DNA from: Capsicum annuum
Lineage: Eukaryota; Streptophyta; Magnoliopsida; Solanales; Solanaceae
Length of the DNA stretch: 64,000 bases
Assembly: GCF_002878395.1 (NCBI RefSeq)
Contig: NC_061115.1
Location: forward strand, 154,002,852-154,066,851
Reading direction: 5' to 3'
In this document: in pieces, positions 11,555-23,639 of the stretch
Numbering within the stretch: the stretch's first letter is position 1
Layout: every line of letters starts with the position of its first letter
Notes under the pieces: generated by a model
What the model was told of the DNA's origin: nothing
Databases searched by the model: none
The model's input: only the letters and a program-made list of their open reading frames with translations
Made by a program: the position numbers and the translations under genes

Positions 11555-12400
11555 TTGTGTCAAGTCTTGCCCCTGAGGCAAGAGTTATTGAGTATCTTCT
11601 AAATTAGTAAACAATGTGGCAGGGCCAATTCATGTCCATGAGGTATAACTTGTTCCTATGGGGCCTATTTTATCATTAATTATGTACGACTGCTATATGA
11701 TTATTTTGTTCATTGTGAACTTTTCAATCACATTTGTTCTCGATTAAATGGCATAAAATAAGAAACAATTTAGACCTTGTAATCTAAGAGTCATCTCCTC
11801 CTCCTCAGTAGTTGGTTCTCTACTTTTATTTATTTGTTTAGATGTTTGGTTTTGTTGAATGGTATCATCTTATTTTCTACTCGCAATTGAATACACCCCC
11901 GTGCTTTTCTTTTTGTAGTTTTTGATGTCTAAGTCTAGCCTCTAGGGCAAGTGTTGTAGATCATTTGTCGAATCATTGCAGAATAAGCTAGTATCAACAC
12001 TTGACCATGAGGCATAACCTGCTCCTTTGGGGTCTAAATATTTTTCCTCTTGGGCAAGACTTATAAATTATCCACCAAATCATCACACACTAATATAGTA
12101 TCAACGCTTAGCCATGGGACAAAACTTATTCGTTTGTTGTATTAAGTTTTGCCTCAAGGGCATGAGCTACAGATCATCTACCAAGTTATTACATGCTAAG
12201 TTAGTGTCTACTCTTGACAATAGGGCATAACTTTTTTCTTTGGGGCTTAAGTCTTGCCTCTAGGGCAAGTGTTGTAGATCATCTACCGAATCATTCCAGA
12301 ATAAGGTAGTGTCAACTTTTGCCCATGGGGCACAACTTGTTCTGCATCTTGTCTTCAAGGCAATTTTTAAAGTATATCCCATGGAATTATTCACATCACA
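11555..12400. repeat. Palindrome-core tandem array B (~105-bp period)
   Basis: Four to six degenerate units in the same orientation as array A: 'gcctctagggcaagtgttg', 'tagatcatctaccgaatca', 'cccatggggcacaacttg'. Unit starts lie near 11575, 11939, 12046, 12145 and 12254. It lies between the 3' ends of the two convergent MULE genes. Confidence 0.8.
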
Positions 12401-12744
12401 TCTCTTGGGCGTATAGTCCTTCCCCGAATCCTATTAATATGATATATTTTTACACATCAATATATAAGAAAATTTAACATGCTAAATAACTTTTATAAAC
12501 AATCAATAAGAAGGTATTGAGTTAAATACTTCACCACAAGTTAAAAATTCATATAAATAAGAAGACATTCGTTATTAAAGGTTAAAAGTACTTGTTACTA
12601 ACCAAAATAGGGATCAAAAAATCCTATCATAACTACTATTTTGGTCCAACTTCTCAGATAAAAAGTAAAACTAATCATGTTTTCTTATTTTTCTTTCTAT
12701 ATCTTCTTGCATATGGATGAAGGATAGCAGTATAGTGACAATTT
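12401..12744. other. Intergenic AT-rich stretch downstream of the transposase gene
   Basis: No gene recognised. It lies just beyond the C-terminal zinc-knuckle codons of the minus-strand transposase and would be its 3' flank. Confidence 0.4.
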
Positions 12745-13013
12745 GATCTGTTATGCCCGGTCCTTTTGCATCTCAAACATCTATAATTATTTCTTGAAGA
12801 TTCTTTTCCGTAAAGATATCTGAATATTTGTCTTCTCCCAAGTAGAACATCCTTATCTGGGGGTTTGTGATCAGATCTTTTATGTTATCGGGTACAATCC
12901 ATAATGTTATACTTCCAACTAGTAGGATTTCTCCCTGGTATGTTTGTATCCAAGACTGTCTTGAGAACCAATAAGAATAATACCTAGACTTGTTCATATG
13001 TCTACTCTCTATC
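12745..13013 (-). other. C-terminal fragment of MULE transposase (zinc knuckle)
   Basis: Minus strand reads ESRHMNKSRYYSYWFSRQ directly after the inserted element. A shifted frame then gives GRRQIFRYLYGKESSRNNYR followed by CLRCKRTGHNRSNC, a CX2CX4HX4C knuckle typical of the MULE C-terminus. It is the continuation of the reading frame interrupted at 21898. Confidence 0.75.
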
Positions 13014-15343
13014 TGTAATACCCCAAGACTCTAAACAATAGTGCAACCATGACTCAAACTCATGAAAAAAAATTATAGTTCTTTGGTTGTTTTATGAGCA
13101 AGGGTGATGTGTATTAAGGCCTCAAAGAGTTCCTAGCGATTAGGTGAATCAAAACATTCCTTACCGATTGAATTCTTAGGAAGGATATTGCCATATTCAA
13201 CTTCAAATAAGCATATCTATCGTTATACTACGAATTATTGAGATCATGACCAACCAAAAGATAGATAATTTAATTATCTATCCAATGATCCCAATTTCGC
13301 TAAAATCTGATATCGGAGCAAAGAGTTATGCCCATTTTACTCCAGTTTATCAGCCTGGAAATTTCATAACGACATTTTGTAAAGACTTGTCACAAGCCTG
13401 AGGGCTTGTCACAAAATGTCGTCACCACAAGCAGAAAGTCACAAAATTCAACATTTTGTGACGAGCCGAAAATCATAAAATCCACCCTTTTGTGATGACA
13501 TTTCGTGACAACTTGTCACAAGTCTAACGACTTATCACAAATGTCGTCAGCTATTTTTTTTCAGCAATTAAGGGACGTTTTTGCAAGGGTATTTTGGTGT
13601 TTTCCCATATTTTGGAGGCCTATATATATGAGAATCCCCATCCAAACCCTAATTTTTTCATTTTCTCTTCCAATTCTCTTAAGAAAATATATCTAGGGTT
13701 TCATTCAAGAACATTAATCTTCCAAAAATCATCCTTAAATCTTCAAGATTTATTCAAGAATTAAGTTCCTCATAGTGTGGGCTTCAAGAATCATTTATTA
13801 CAAGTGCGGATAGAGTCTCAAGAACTAGAATTCATCCAATTTCAAAGATTAAGGTATGTGGGGTTTTGAACAAGAGCAATCCTTTCGTTCTTGTGCCCAA
13901 ATCTTTGATTTCTATCACGGATTTATATAATTTTGCAAGTGGGTTTATACGCAAATTACTTCCTCATGAGATTATGAGAATATAAATTGCTCAAGCTTTG
14001 TTATACATGATTATTTTACTATTCCCAAGTTATAACTTGATATTTAATATTGTGAATTTCATATTTCTACCATGAGTTGATATTTCAAGTACTTTCAAGA
14101 TATGTGTCAGGCTTTAAGCTTCCTTATGACAAATTAGATTATTGAGTATATTGATTCATGAGATTGAATTGTTACAATGAGTCTTGATATCTCCTCAAAG
14201 TTATTGATGTTGCCATGATTTAATGAATTGATACAGTTTGATATTGAGAAAGATTGATTTGATTTAAGTCGAGTTAGGAATCCACAAATTGATTATGATT
14301 TGATAAATGAGAAAAAGATTTGATTTGATCTTCATGATAGACCCTTGTGATGTTTGTGGTGGATTTCCTAACGCGTTCTGAGCTTGTGTCTAGGAGTAGC
14401 ATTTAGCACCGAGCGGGAAATGTGGTATTTCCCCCAAAACTATGTGCCATCTTAGGATTGGTATTGATATTTATAGGCCAGAGGCCAAGTATGAGATTGT
14501 GATCACTAAATTAAGGTTGTACTCCCTGGCAAGAGTACGATGTTCCTGCCAATGTGGGGTTCTCTCCTTAAGAGGGCAAAATTTGGACTCTATGTAGCTC
14601 ACATGGTTTATGTCGGTTATAAGAACCTCCCATGTCCATAAGAGTTGAGTTTCTTGAATTACCGAGTCACTTTGAGTCTTGAGTTAAAGAGTTGAATTGT
14701 TTATGATAATTTATGAGGTTTTTATCATATGATTTATTTACTTTGAGATCATGAAAAGTATGTTTCAATCTAATTCAAGCCAAGTGTGCCATCATTGTAC
14801 ATATGCATATTTTCATGAAATTGATGATGATATTTACATTGTTGCATGCACCCCACATACTCAATACATTCCAAAGTGCTGACCTATATATTTTCCTATG
14901 GGCTACATTTTCTTGTAATATAGGCTTTGGTACTCAGCCACAGCCGCATTAGCGATATTCGAGTGCCTTAACTACGTTCCCTAAGTGGTGATTCCTCATG
15001 GTTCGAGGATCGTGTCTATATTTTTGTGATATTATTTTGTTGTTATGGTTTTCAGTACTGTTGAGTCAGTTGGGGGTTTGTCCCAACGGCTCCTTGATTC
15101 TAATGTATAAAGGCTTTGTCAGACTAAAGGGTTAGTGTGTACAGACATTTAATATATTTTGGTTGTACAGTCTAGTATTCTCCAGTATTTCTCTTGAACC
15201 TGATGTGGTATATCTCGTTGTTGTGCATAACTACTGTTGAATTGAATTCCTTGAGGTAGTTTCTGGCTTCGAGGGTTAGCTTGGGGCTACGTGTAGCCCT
15301 AAGCACCGTGTGGCATCTCGGAATGAAATTTTGGGGTGTTACA
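13014..15343 (+). repeat. 5' LTR of the Tekay-like element
   Basis: Starts tgtaataccccaa and ends ggtgttaca. It matches the 3' LTR closely, but is about 54 bp shorter, mostly because one unit of the inverted-repeat cluster near 13365-13548 is missing. A TATA-like 'tatatatatgagaatcccc' at 13621-13640 is a plausible core promoter. Confidence 0.95.
13365..13550. repeat. Cluster of short inverted repeats in the 5' LTR
   Basis: Repeated 'cttgtcaca' and 'tgtcgtca' words in both orientations form potential hairpins (for example gacgacattttgt...acaaaatgtcgtc). They lie just upstream of the predicted TATA region. The 3' LTR copy (19865-20112) has one more unit. Confidence 0.75.
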
Positions 15344-15348
15344 AAGCT

Positions 15349-15361
15349 TGGTATCAGAGCC
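15349..15361 (+). promoter_or_regulatory. Primer binding site (initiator tRNA-Met type)
   Basis: tggtatcagagcc lies 5 bp after the end of the 5' LTR. This is the complement of the 3' end of plant initiator tRNA-Met and the normal minus-strand primer site of Tekay-type elements. Confidence 0.9.
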
Positions 15362-15563
15362 TAAGGTTTAAGAAGTCCTAGGTCCTAGGGAGTCTGACGA
15401 TCCGCGTTACGTAGAGTCTTGATCATCGGTGTGTAGCGCGCCGCATCTATGAGCAAAAGGCTACGGGACATTTTAGGAAAAGTTATTTCTTTCTTTCTAA
15501 AGTTTATTGTGCCTACAAGTATCTCTTTATCTGCGATTAACTCGTGCTATCTTATAACAAAAA

Positions 15564-16640
15564 ATGCCTCATCATCGAGCTCGTAGAAATAATGAGCAAC
15601 CTCCACCCATTGATCCCTTGAACGAGCATGTGCCTCATGCGGAATTCAAGGCAGCTTTTCAGGCGCTAGCCCAAGCAGCTACCACCAATGCTCAATCTAA
15701 CACCCAGGCTACTGTTCCACCTTTTCAAGAGAATAATTCTGCTGCAGCTCAAGTTTGTGACTTTATACGAATGAATCCGCTTGATTTCTATGGGTCGAAG
15801 GTACGTGAAGACCTACAGATGTACTTGGATGAAGTAAGAAAGATCACCCAAATTATGCACGTGACTAAGAAGGAGAGTATTGAATTAGATACCTATCGAA
15901 TAAAAGATATTACATATGACTGGGTGAAGGTGTGAGGGAAGAGTAGGGGGAGGATGCCGCTCCCATGACTTAGCAGTTATTCCAGGATGCGTTCTTGGAC
16001 AGATTTTTTCCTCTTGAGATGAGGGGAGCAAAGATAGAGGAATTCATGAATTTGAGACAAGGCTCCATGAATGTTAAGGAGTATTGTCTTAGATTTAATC
16101 AGTTATCCAAATATGCTCCTAGTATGATGGCTGACTCCAGGACCATCATGAGTAAGTTCGTGACCGGTGTGTCGAGTTACATTGTGAAAGAGTGTATATA
16201 TGCTATGCTTAATAGGAAGATGGACATTTCTCAGTTGATGATATATGCCCAACAGATTAAAGCTGATAAGGTGAAAGAGAGGGAGAGAGTAAGAGGGAAT
16301 AAAAGAGCTAGATCAGAGCAGCAGAGATCCGGTCAGTTCAGATTCCATGGAGGGAATCGCCCTCAATTCTAGGGATGTTCGTTTATGCCCGCGCCTTCCT
16401 CAGTTAGTGCTCCCACACCTAGAAGTAGGCAGGAGTAAGGGAATAGGCCTATCCCGTCCAGGTCATAGGAAATTATAAGTAACAGACCTCATCCTCCTTT
16501 ATGTGTCAAGTGTGGTAGAGATCATTTTGGCGAGTGTTTTGTTGATCAGAGGGGTTACTTTGGTTGTGGAAAGTTGGGCCACTGACTTAAAGATTGTCTG
16601 TATGCTAGATAGGGGAGTCGAGATGCTCATCCCCAGAGTT
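15564..16640 (+). pseudogene. gag region of the Tekay-like element
   Basis: Starts MPHHRARRNNEQPPP, typical of solanaceous Del/Tekay gag. The capsid part is in two open pieces (15564-15935 and 15995-16372; the latter contains FFPLEMRGAKIEEFMNLRQG and SVNVKEY-like motifs), separated by a stop and frame change. A nucleocapsid remnant (CVKCGRDHFGEC and FGCGKLGH) follows at about 16500-16600 with further stops. Gag would form the particle; this copy cannot give a full product. Confidence 0.85.
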
Positions 16641-16779
16641 AGGCTATCAGTGTCCCCGCTTCCATAGTCCGCGCAGTTTCTCCTCAGGGAGCCACTTCTA
16701 GTACTGCTGGTGGTTCACGCCAGAATCGCCTCTATGCTATACCGCCTCGCCAGGAGCAGGAGGACTCTCCAGATGTTGT

Positions 16780-17240
16780 CACTGGTATGCTCCGTGTCTT
16801 TTATTTTGTTGTGTATGTATTGATAGACCCCGGTTTGAGTTTCTCTTATGTGACACCTCTGGTTGCTGTAAATTTTGAGATGGACCCTGAACGGATTCCT
16901 GAGCCTATTTTGGTTTCTACCTTGGTAGGAGAATCTATTATTGTTAAGCGAGTGTATAAAAGTGTCCTATCACTGTCCTTCATTGGGCCATATGTGTTGA
17001 TTTAATTGAGCTAGATATGGTTGATTTTAACGTAATTCTGGGTATAGATTGGCTTCACTCGTGCTATGCATCTATAGATTGTCGTACCCGAGTGGTCAAG
17101 TCTCAGTTTCCTGACGAGCCCATTTTTGAGTGGTTTGGGAGTTCTGTAACTCTAAAGATTCATTTCATGTCCTACCTCAAAGCTAGGAAGTTGATTTCCA
17201 AGGGTTGCATCTATCACCTAGTTTGAGTTAAAGACCTCAA
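16780..17240 (+). pseudogene. Aspartic protease region of the Tekay-like element
   Basis: Contains DPGLSFSYVTP, where intact relatives have a DPGAT/S active-site loop, and further on MVDFNVILGIDWL, the conserved MDFDVILGMDWL segment between protease and reverse transcriptase. A stop at 17003 breaks the frame. The active-site region is altered, so proteolytic activity is unlikely. Confidence 0.8.
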
Positions 17241-17298
17241 GATTGGGGCTTCGACTATTCAGTTAGTTAGCATTGTTAATGAGTTTCCCAATGTTTTC

Positions 17299-18495
17299 TT
17301 GGAAGATCTCCCAAGGGTCCCACCTGATAGAGAAATAGAATTCGAGATTGATCTCTTTCCCAGTACTCAGCCTATTTCCATTCCTCCGTACCGTATGGCT
17401 CCCGCAGAACTTAAAGAGTTGAAGGAGCAACTCAAAGATCTCTTAGACAAAGTCTTTATCAAACCCAGCATTTCCCCATGGGGTGCACCTATTCTATTTG
17501 TGCATAAGAAAAATGGTACATTGCGTATGTGCATTAACTACCGTCAACTCAACAAGGTAAATATCAAGAACAAATACCCTCTTCCTAGAATAGATAATTT
17601 AATTGGTCAGCTACAAGGTGAGAGCTACTTCTCAAAAATAGCCCTTAGATTCGGCTATCACCAGCTTAGGGTTAGGGAATGTGATATTCCAAAGACAGCC
17701 TTCCGAACCCGTTATGGTCATTTTGAGTTTCTTGTCATGTCCTTTGGGTTAACCAATGCTCCAGCAGCCTTTATAGACCTTATGAATCGAGTGTTCAAGC
17801 AGTATCTTGATATGTTTGTCATTGTATTCATAGATGATATTTTTGTATATTCCCGAAGTGAGGATGATCATGCCGACCATCTTAGAATTGTCTTGCAAAC
17901 TCTTATAGATCATCAATTATTTGCTAAATTTAGAAAGTGTGAATTTTGGCTAAGGTCAGTTGCTTTTCTAGGTCACATTGTTTTCGCCGAAGGCATTAGA
18001 GTCAATCCCCAAAAGACAGAAGCTGTAAAGAATTGGTCTAGACCTACCTCCCCATCTGACATTAGGAGTTTCTTGGGTCTAGCTGGTTACTACCATTGTT
18101 TTGTTGAGGTTTTCTCTTCCATTGCATCTCCCATGACCACCCAGTTGACCCAAAAGAAAGTGAAGTTCCTGTGGTTGGAATCTTATGAGAAGAGTTTTCA
18201 GGAGCTAAAGACTCGACTCACTTTAGCCCCAGTGTTAGCTTTACCCATTGGCACTGATGGTTTTGTGGTATATTGCGATACTTCTAGAGTTGGTTTGGGT
18301 TGTGTGTTGATGCAGAGGGGTAAAGTTATAGCTTACGCCTCTAGACAGTTGAAGACTTATGAGAAGAATAACCCAACCCATGATCTTGAATTAGCAGCTA
18401 TAGTTTTTGCTTTGAAAATCTGGAGACATTATTTGTATGGTGTTCATGTTGATGTGTTTACTAATCACAAAAGCTTGCAGTATGTGTTTACTTAG
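17299..18495 (+). pseudogene. Reverse transcriptase / RNase H region of the Tekay-like element
   Basis: A 398-residue open frame covering most of RT and the start of RNase H. Visible motifs are [65 protein letters not shown], and FIDD at 17826-17837. The motif usually reading FSKIDLRSGYHQ here reads [12 protein letters not shown], so the first catalytic aspartate is replaced by alanine (codon 17641-17643). RNase H begins [18 protein letters not shown] and stops at YVFT. Confidence 0.9.
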
Positions 18496-19320
18496 AGGGA
18501 TTTGAATCTTAGGCAAAGAATATAGTTAGAGTTGCTAAAAGACTACGATATGAGTGGCCAATGTTGTGTCAGATGCTCTTAGCAGGTTTTCTATGGATAG
18601 TGTAGCTCATGTAGAGAATAATAAGAAAAATTTGCTCGTGATGTGCATCGTTTGGCTATGTTGGTTGTTAGATTGCTTGATTCCGCTGAAGGGAGTATGT
18701 TAGTTCAGAGTAGTTCCGAGTCCTCTTTGGTCTCGGAGGTAAAGGAGAAGCAAGACAGGGATCCTAGTTTGATCAGACTAAACGAGTCAGTTAAGGACCA
18801 AAACGTGGAGGTTTTCTCCCAAGGGGGAGATGGTATGTGAGAAGAAAAGATCTTGAGTTTAATGTTAATGATTTGGTGTAATTGAAGGTTTCACCCATGA
18901 AAGAGGTGAATAGATTTGGGAATAAGAGAAAGCTTAGTCCCTGTTATGTTGGTCCGTATAGGATTCTAAGCCGTGTTGGGAAAGTAGCATATGAGGTGGA
19001 GTTACCCGCGGAGTTGTCTAGCGTTCATTCGGTATTCCATATTAATATGCTTAAGAAGTGTATTGGTGATTCTATCGTGGTTGATTATTTCGAAATCTTA
19101 GATATTTAGCATAACCTTTCATTTGAGGAGATTCTGATTGAGATTTTAGATTTTCAGATCCTTAGGCTAAGGAACAAAGAAGTTCCTTTGGTTAAAGTGC
19201 TTTGGCGAAATCAATCTGTTAAGGGTGCTACTTGGGAAACCGAAGCCGATATGCATGCCAAGTACCCTCACCTCTTTTCTGTGAGTTCGGAGCGAGCAGA
19301 AGGTACCATTCTTTATTAAT
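18496..19320 (+). pseudogene. Integrase remnant and chromodomain-like C-terminus
   Basis: After the RNase H stop there are short pieces of linker (LRQRI, MHRLAMLVVRLLDSAEG...). At about 18840 the sequence jumps from the start of the integrase region to its C-terminal part: NRFGNKRKLSPCYVGPYRIL, VAYEVELPAELSSVHSVFH, LKKCIGD. The zinc-binding and DDE core are absent. A chromodomain-like tail follows (RLRNKEVPLVKVLWRNQSV, GATWETEADM, YPHLF), which in chromoviruses directs insertion to chromatin. Stops are present. Confidence 0.8.
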
Positions 19321-19499
19321 TCCACCCCCTTCCTATTAAAGATTCAGCTGTGTGTCTACTTCTATTATGAATTCATGTAGTTTGTATGGTATCCAAAGGT
19401 ATAGAGTGAAGTAATCCCTTTGAGTGAGTTTTTCCAGCTATACGTCCTCATTTTCTCTTGTTCTTGGCCTATTTGGCAACATTCGAGGACGAATGTTTC

Positions 19500-19512
19500 C
19501 AAGGGAGAGATA
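19500..19512 (+). promoter_or_regulatory. Polypurine tract of the Tekay-like element
   Basis: 'aagggagaga' directly before the 3' LTR start TGTAATA is the expected plus-strand priming site. Confidence 0.8.
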
Positions 19513-19513
19513 T

Positions 19514-21897
19514 TGTAATACCCCAAAACTCTAACTAATAGTGCAACCACGACTCAATATCATGAAAAATAAATTATAGTTCTTTTGTTGTTTTTTGAGA
19601 AAGGGTGATGTGTATTAAGGACTCAAAGATGTCCTAGCGATTAGGTGAATCAAAACGTTCCTTACCGATTGAATTCTTGAAAAAAATATTTCCATATTCA
19701 ACTTCAAATGACCATATCTCTCGCTATACTATGAATAATTGAGTTTATGACCTACCAAAAGATAGATAATTGAATTATCTTTCCAACGATCCCAATTTCG
19801 TCAAAATACGATATCGGAGCAAAGAGTTATGTCCATTTTACTCCAGCGTGTCAGCCTGGAAATTTTGTGACGACATTTTGTTACGACTTGTCACAAGCCT
19901 GACGGCTTGTCACAAAATGTCGTCACCATAAGTAGAAAGTCACAAAATCCAACATTTTGTGACGATATTTTCGTGACGACTTGTCACAAGTTTGACGGCT
20001 TGTCACAAAATATCGTCAACCTTAAGCCGAAAATCATAAAATCCACCCTTTTGTGACAACATTTCGTGACAACTTGTCACAAGTCTGACGACTTGTCACG
20101 AATGTCATCAGCTATTTTTTCAATAATTAAGGGATGTTTTTGCAAGGATATTTTGGTCTTTTTCCATATTTTGGAGGCCTATATATATATATATATATGA
20201 GAATCCCCATCCAAACCCTAATTTTTTTCATTTTCTCTTCCAATTCTCTTAAGAAAATATATCTAGGGTTTCATTCAAGAACATTAATCTTCAAAAAATC
20301 ATCCATAAATCTTCAAGATTTCTTCAAGAATCAAGTTCCTCATAGTGTTGGCTTCAAGAATCATTTATTACAAGTGCGGATAAAGTCTCAAGCACTAGAA
20401 TTCATCCAATTTCAAAGATTAAGGTATGTGGAGTTTTGAACAAGAGCAACCAAAGCTTTGATTTCTATCATGGATTTATATGATTTTGTAAGTGGGTTTA
20501 TACCCAAATTACTTCATCATGAGATTATGAGAATATTAATTATTCAAGCTTTGTTATACATGATTATTTTACTATTCTCAAGTTATGACTTGATATTTAA
20601 TATTGTGAATTTCATATTTCTACCATGAGTTGATATTTCAAGTGCTTTCAAGATATGTGTCAGGCTTTAAGTTTCCTTATGACAAATTAGATTATTGAGT
20701 ATATTGATTCATGAGATTGAGTTGTTACAATGAGTCTTGATATCTCTTCAAAGTTATTGATGTTGCCATGATTTAATGAATTGATACAGTTTGATATTGA
20801 GAAAGATTGATTTGATTTGAGTCGAGTTAGGAATCCACAAATTGATTATGATTTGATAAATGAGAAAGAGATTTGATTTGATCTTCATGATAGACCTTTG
20901 TGATGTTTATGGTGGATTTCCTAACGCGTTCTGAGCTTGTGTCTGGGAGTAGTATTTAGCACCGAGCGGGAAATGTGGTACTTCCCCCAAAACTACGTGC
21001 CACCGTAGGATTGGTATTGATATTTGTGGGCCAGAGGCCTAGTATGAGATTGTGATCACTAAATTAAGGTTGTACTCCCTGGCAAGAGTACGACGCTCAC
21101 GCCAATGTAGGGTTCTCTCCTTAAGAGGGCAAAATTTGGACCCCATGTAGCTCACATGGTTTATGTCGGTTATAAGAACCTCCCATGTCTATAAGAGTTG
21201 AGTTTCTTGAATTATCGAGTCACTCTGAGTCTTGAGTTGAAGAGTTGAATTGTTTATAATGATTTATGAGGTTTTTATCATATGATTTATTTACTATGAG
21301 ATCATGAAAAGTATGTTTCAATCTAATTCAAGCCAAGTGAGCCATCATTGTACATATGCATATTTTCATGAAATTGATGATGATACTTACATTGTTGCAT
21401 GCACCCCCACATACTCAGTACATTCCAAAGTGATGACCCACATATTTTCCTATGGCCTACATTTTCTCGTAATGTAGGTTCAGGTACTCAGCCACAGCCG
21501 TGTTAGCGATATTCGAGTGCCTCAACTATGTTCTCTCAGTGGTGAGTCCTCATGGTTCGAGGACCGGGTCTATATTTTTGTGATATCATTTTGTTGTTAT
21601 GGTTTTCAGTACTGTTACGTTAGTTGGGGGTTTGTCCCAATGGCACCTTGATTCTGATGTATAGAGGCTTTGTCAGACTAGAGGGTTGGTGTGTACAGAC
21701 ATTCAATATATTTTGGTTGTACAGTCTAGTATTCTCCAGTATTTCTCTTGAACCTGGTGTGGTATATCTCTTTCTTGTGCATGACTATTGTTGAATTAAA
21801 TTTCTTGAGGTAGTGTCTGGCTCCGAGGGTTAGCTTGAAGTTACATGTAGCCCTAAGTATCGTGTGGCATCTCGGAATGAAATTTTATGGCGTTACA
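19514..21897 (+). repeat. 3' LTR of the Tekay-like element
   Basis: Same start (tgtaatacccca) as the 5' LTR, end gcgttaca. It contains an extra inverted-repeat unit at 19960-20030 and a longer (TA)n tract near 20180-20200 compared with the 5' LTR. Scattered substitutions show that the insertion is not very recent. Confidence 0.95.
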
Positions 21898-22030
21898 CTA
21901 TCGCTGTAATTGCATGGGTGCATGGTATCTTTTCTATTTGAATACCAAGCATTGACAAGTCCTGCTCTTCAGGTCTATAATATATTCAACTCCTTCTCTT
22001 ACAACAAATCTTGTTGCATCAATGGGGTCT
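21898..22030 (-). other. SWIM zinc finger fragment of the MULE transposase
   Basis: Minus strand reads VDPIDATRFVVREGVEYIID, LKSRTCQCLVF, then after a one-base shift IPCTHAITAI. This is the CxC...CxH SWIM pattern of MULE transposases. The retrotransposon interrupts the ATA codon of the final Ile, and the frame continues at 13013. Confidence 0.8.
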
Positions 22031-22808
22031 ACCTGTAAATAAAATGATAAATAAATGACGACTTCTAGTAAAACATCTAGTATACGAGCAGAATCGGGCA
22101 TATAGAGCAATCAACCATACATAGGGGGCGAATCTTGAGGCAACTAAAAAACAGCTACAATCAAGCATATAACACCAAATCACAATCTAATATTGAACTA
22201 ATGAAAAATCGAATAATAAGTGACCAATAATAAGGAGTAATAATTAAGGTTCTATTTTAAAATGAAAGAGAAGGTCCAATATAGGTGATAGTTAGAGTTT
22301 TGATGGTTGGCTTGGTCAGTAAAAGTGCAGGAGAAGGATCTGTCATCCAAGAAATGAGCTTTCAAAGTCAAATTCCCTATATTATATGGAAAAGACAAAA
22401 CCTTGCTTAGGAACAGCAGTTGATTCAATAGTGATGCTTCCAATATATAAGCAGGAGAATAAACTCAAATAAACTGTGATAAAACAAATATTGCATCTAA
22501 TCTTGGAGTAGAATCAACTATGATAGTGAAACATCTAGTATATGAGTAGAATCAGCCATACAGAGCAATCAAACATACATAGCGAACGAATCTTGAGGAA
22601 ACCAAAAAACAGCTATAATTAAGCATACAACATCAAATCTCAAACTATCACGCAGCTATGAGTAGAAGCAACAAAATGTATATTTCGCGCGCGAATCTCA
22701 AGAAAATCAAAAAACTAGCAATAAATCACAACTAACAGTAAATCAGCTATGTATAATCTGCGATAAAAAAACAGTAATAGTATATTTCCCTATTATCAAA
22801 ATACAATT
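22031..22808. repeat. Non-coding part of the transposase gene with a ~120-bp direct repeat
   Basis: Segment 22067-22190 ('acatctagtatacgagcag', 'gcgaatcttgagg', 'aaaaaacagctacaat') recurs at 22525-22650, with a weaker third piece at 22664-22730. No transposase codons are recognised here, so it is probably an intron on the minus strand. Confidence 0.6.
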
Positions 22809-23580
22809 TCAATTACTTACTTTCAATTTCAATGCAACTTGAATCTTGTCAGTCACCTCTACTTCCGCCCGACGTGTGATGTAATGAAATTTGCCTTGAG
22901 ATTCCATTTTTCTTTCATAAAACCAACTTTGTAACTTGTTCTGAATGTAATTGATCAGTCCCAGTATTGGCAGTTGCCTGAATTTTCTTAGTACTGCATT
23001 CATGGACTCTATATTGTTAGCCGTAAGTATATTGTATCTTCTGTTGGTATGAAATGAACGAGCCCATCTTTCTGGTTCTTCTTCTTTCAAGTACTCCGCA
23101 ACAACTTTTTCAACTTTTTCTATCTCATCCATGAAAGTATAAAATTCAGTTCATTTGTATGTTGTTGTTGTGTTGTAGAAGAGTGATAGAACCAAATCTG
23201 AGAAGTATCTTTTTCTTAAATTCTTCTCCATGTGATAGATGTATATCCCATGCTGACACTCTGGATAGACATTTAAAATTTCATTTGCAATGGCTGGGTG
23301 ACAATCTGGTAGAATAGACAATTATTCAAGTACCCCAATTGCATGTCTTAACTGATTGAAGAACCAGTTATAAGACTCATTATTTTCTGAGTCTGCAATT
23401 CCAAAAGCCAAAGAAAATATGTTGTTGTTTCCGTTCTTTGACACTACTATCATGAGGACACCACGATATTTTGCCTTCTAAAATATTGCATCTACCATTA
23501 TTACCGATCTACAGCTGCCCCATCCAATGATTGAAGCGTCATAAGCAAAGAATGCATATTGAAACCTGTGTTGACCAAAA
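22809..23580 (-). pseudogene. DDE core and following helical region of the MULE transposase
   Basis: Minus strand: FFAYDASIIGWGSCRSVIMV then DAIF (first catalytic Asp region, followed by a stop), KAKYRGVLMIVVSKNGNNNI, FGIADSENNESYNWFFNQLR, DCHPAIANEILNVYPECQHG (second Asp region), YHMEKNLRKRYF. A further open piece (23132-22809) contains RWARSFHTNRRYNILTANN, IESMNAVLRKFRQLPILGLI and SWFYERK, the conserved segment with the third acidic residue. At least two stops are present. Confidence 0.85.
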
Positions 23581-23639
23581 AAATATTAGTAACAATTTGC
23601 ATTTAATATTTATAACCAGAGTACAATAATTTTCTAAAC

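Larger units (their letters stand above)
13014..21897 (+). mobile_element. Ty3/gypsy chromovirus-type LTR retrotransposon (Tekay/Del-like), internally deleted
   Basis: 8,884-bp element bounded by TG...CA LTRs (13014-15343 and 19514-21897) and a perfect 5-bp target duplication CTATC (13009-13013 and 21898-21902). A tRNA-Met-type primer binding site follows the 5' LTR and a purine tract precedes the 3' LTR. The internal order is gag, zinc knuckles, protease, reverse transcriptase, RNase H, a remnant of integrase, then a chromodomain-like C-terminus. The internal region is only about 4.2 kb, because most of the integrase core is missing at a junction near 18840. Many stops are present. It inserted into the MULE transposase gene. 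Confidence 0.95.
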
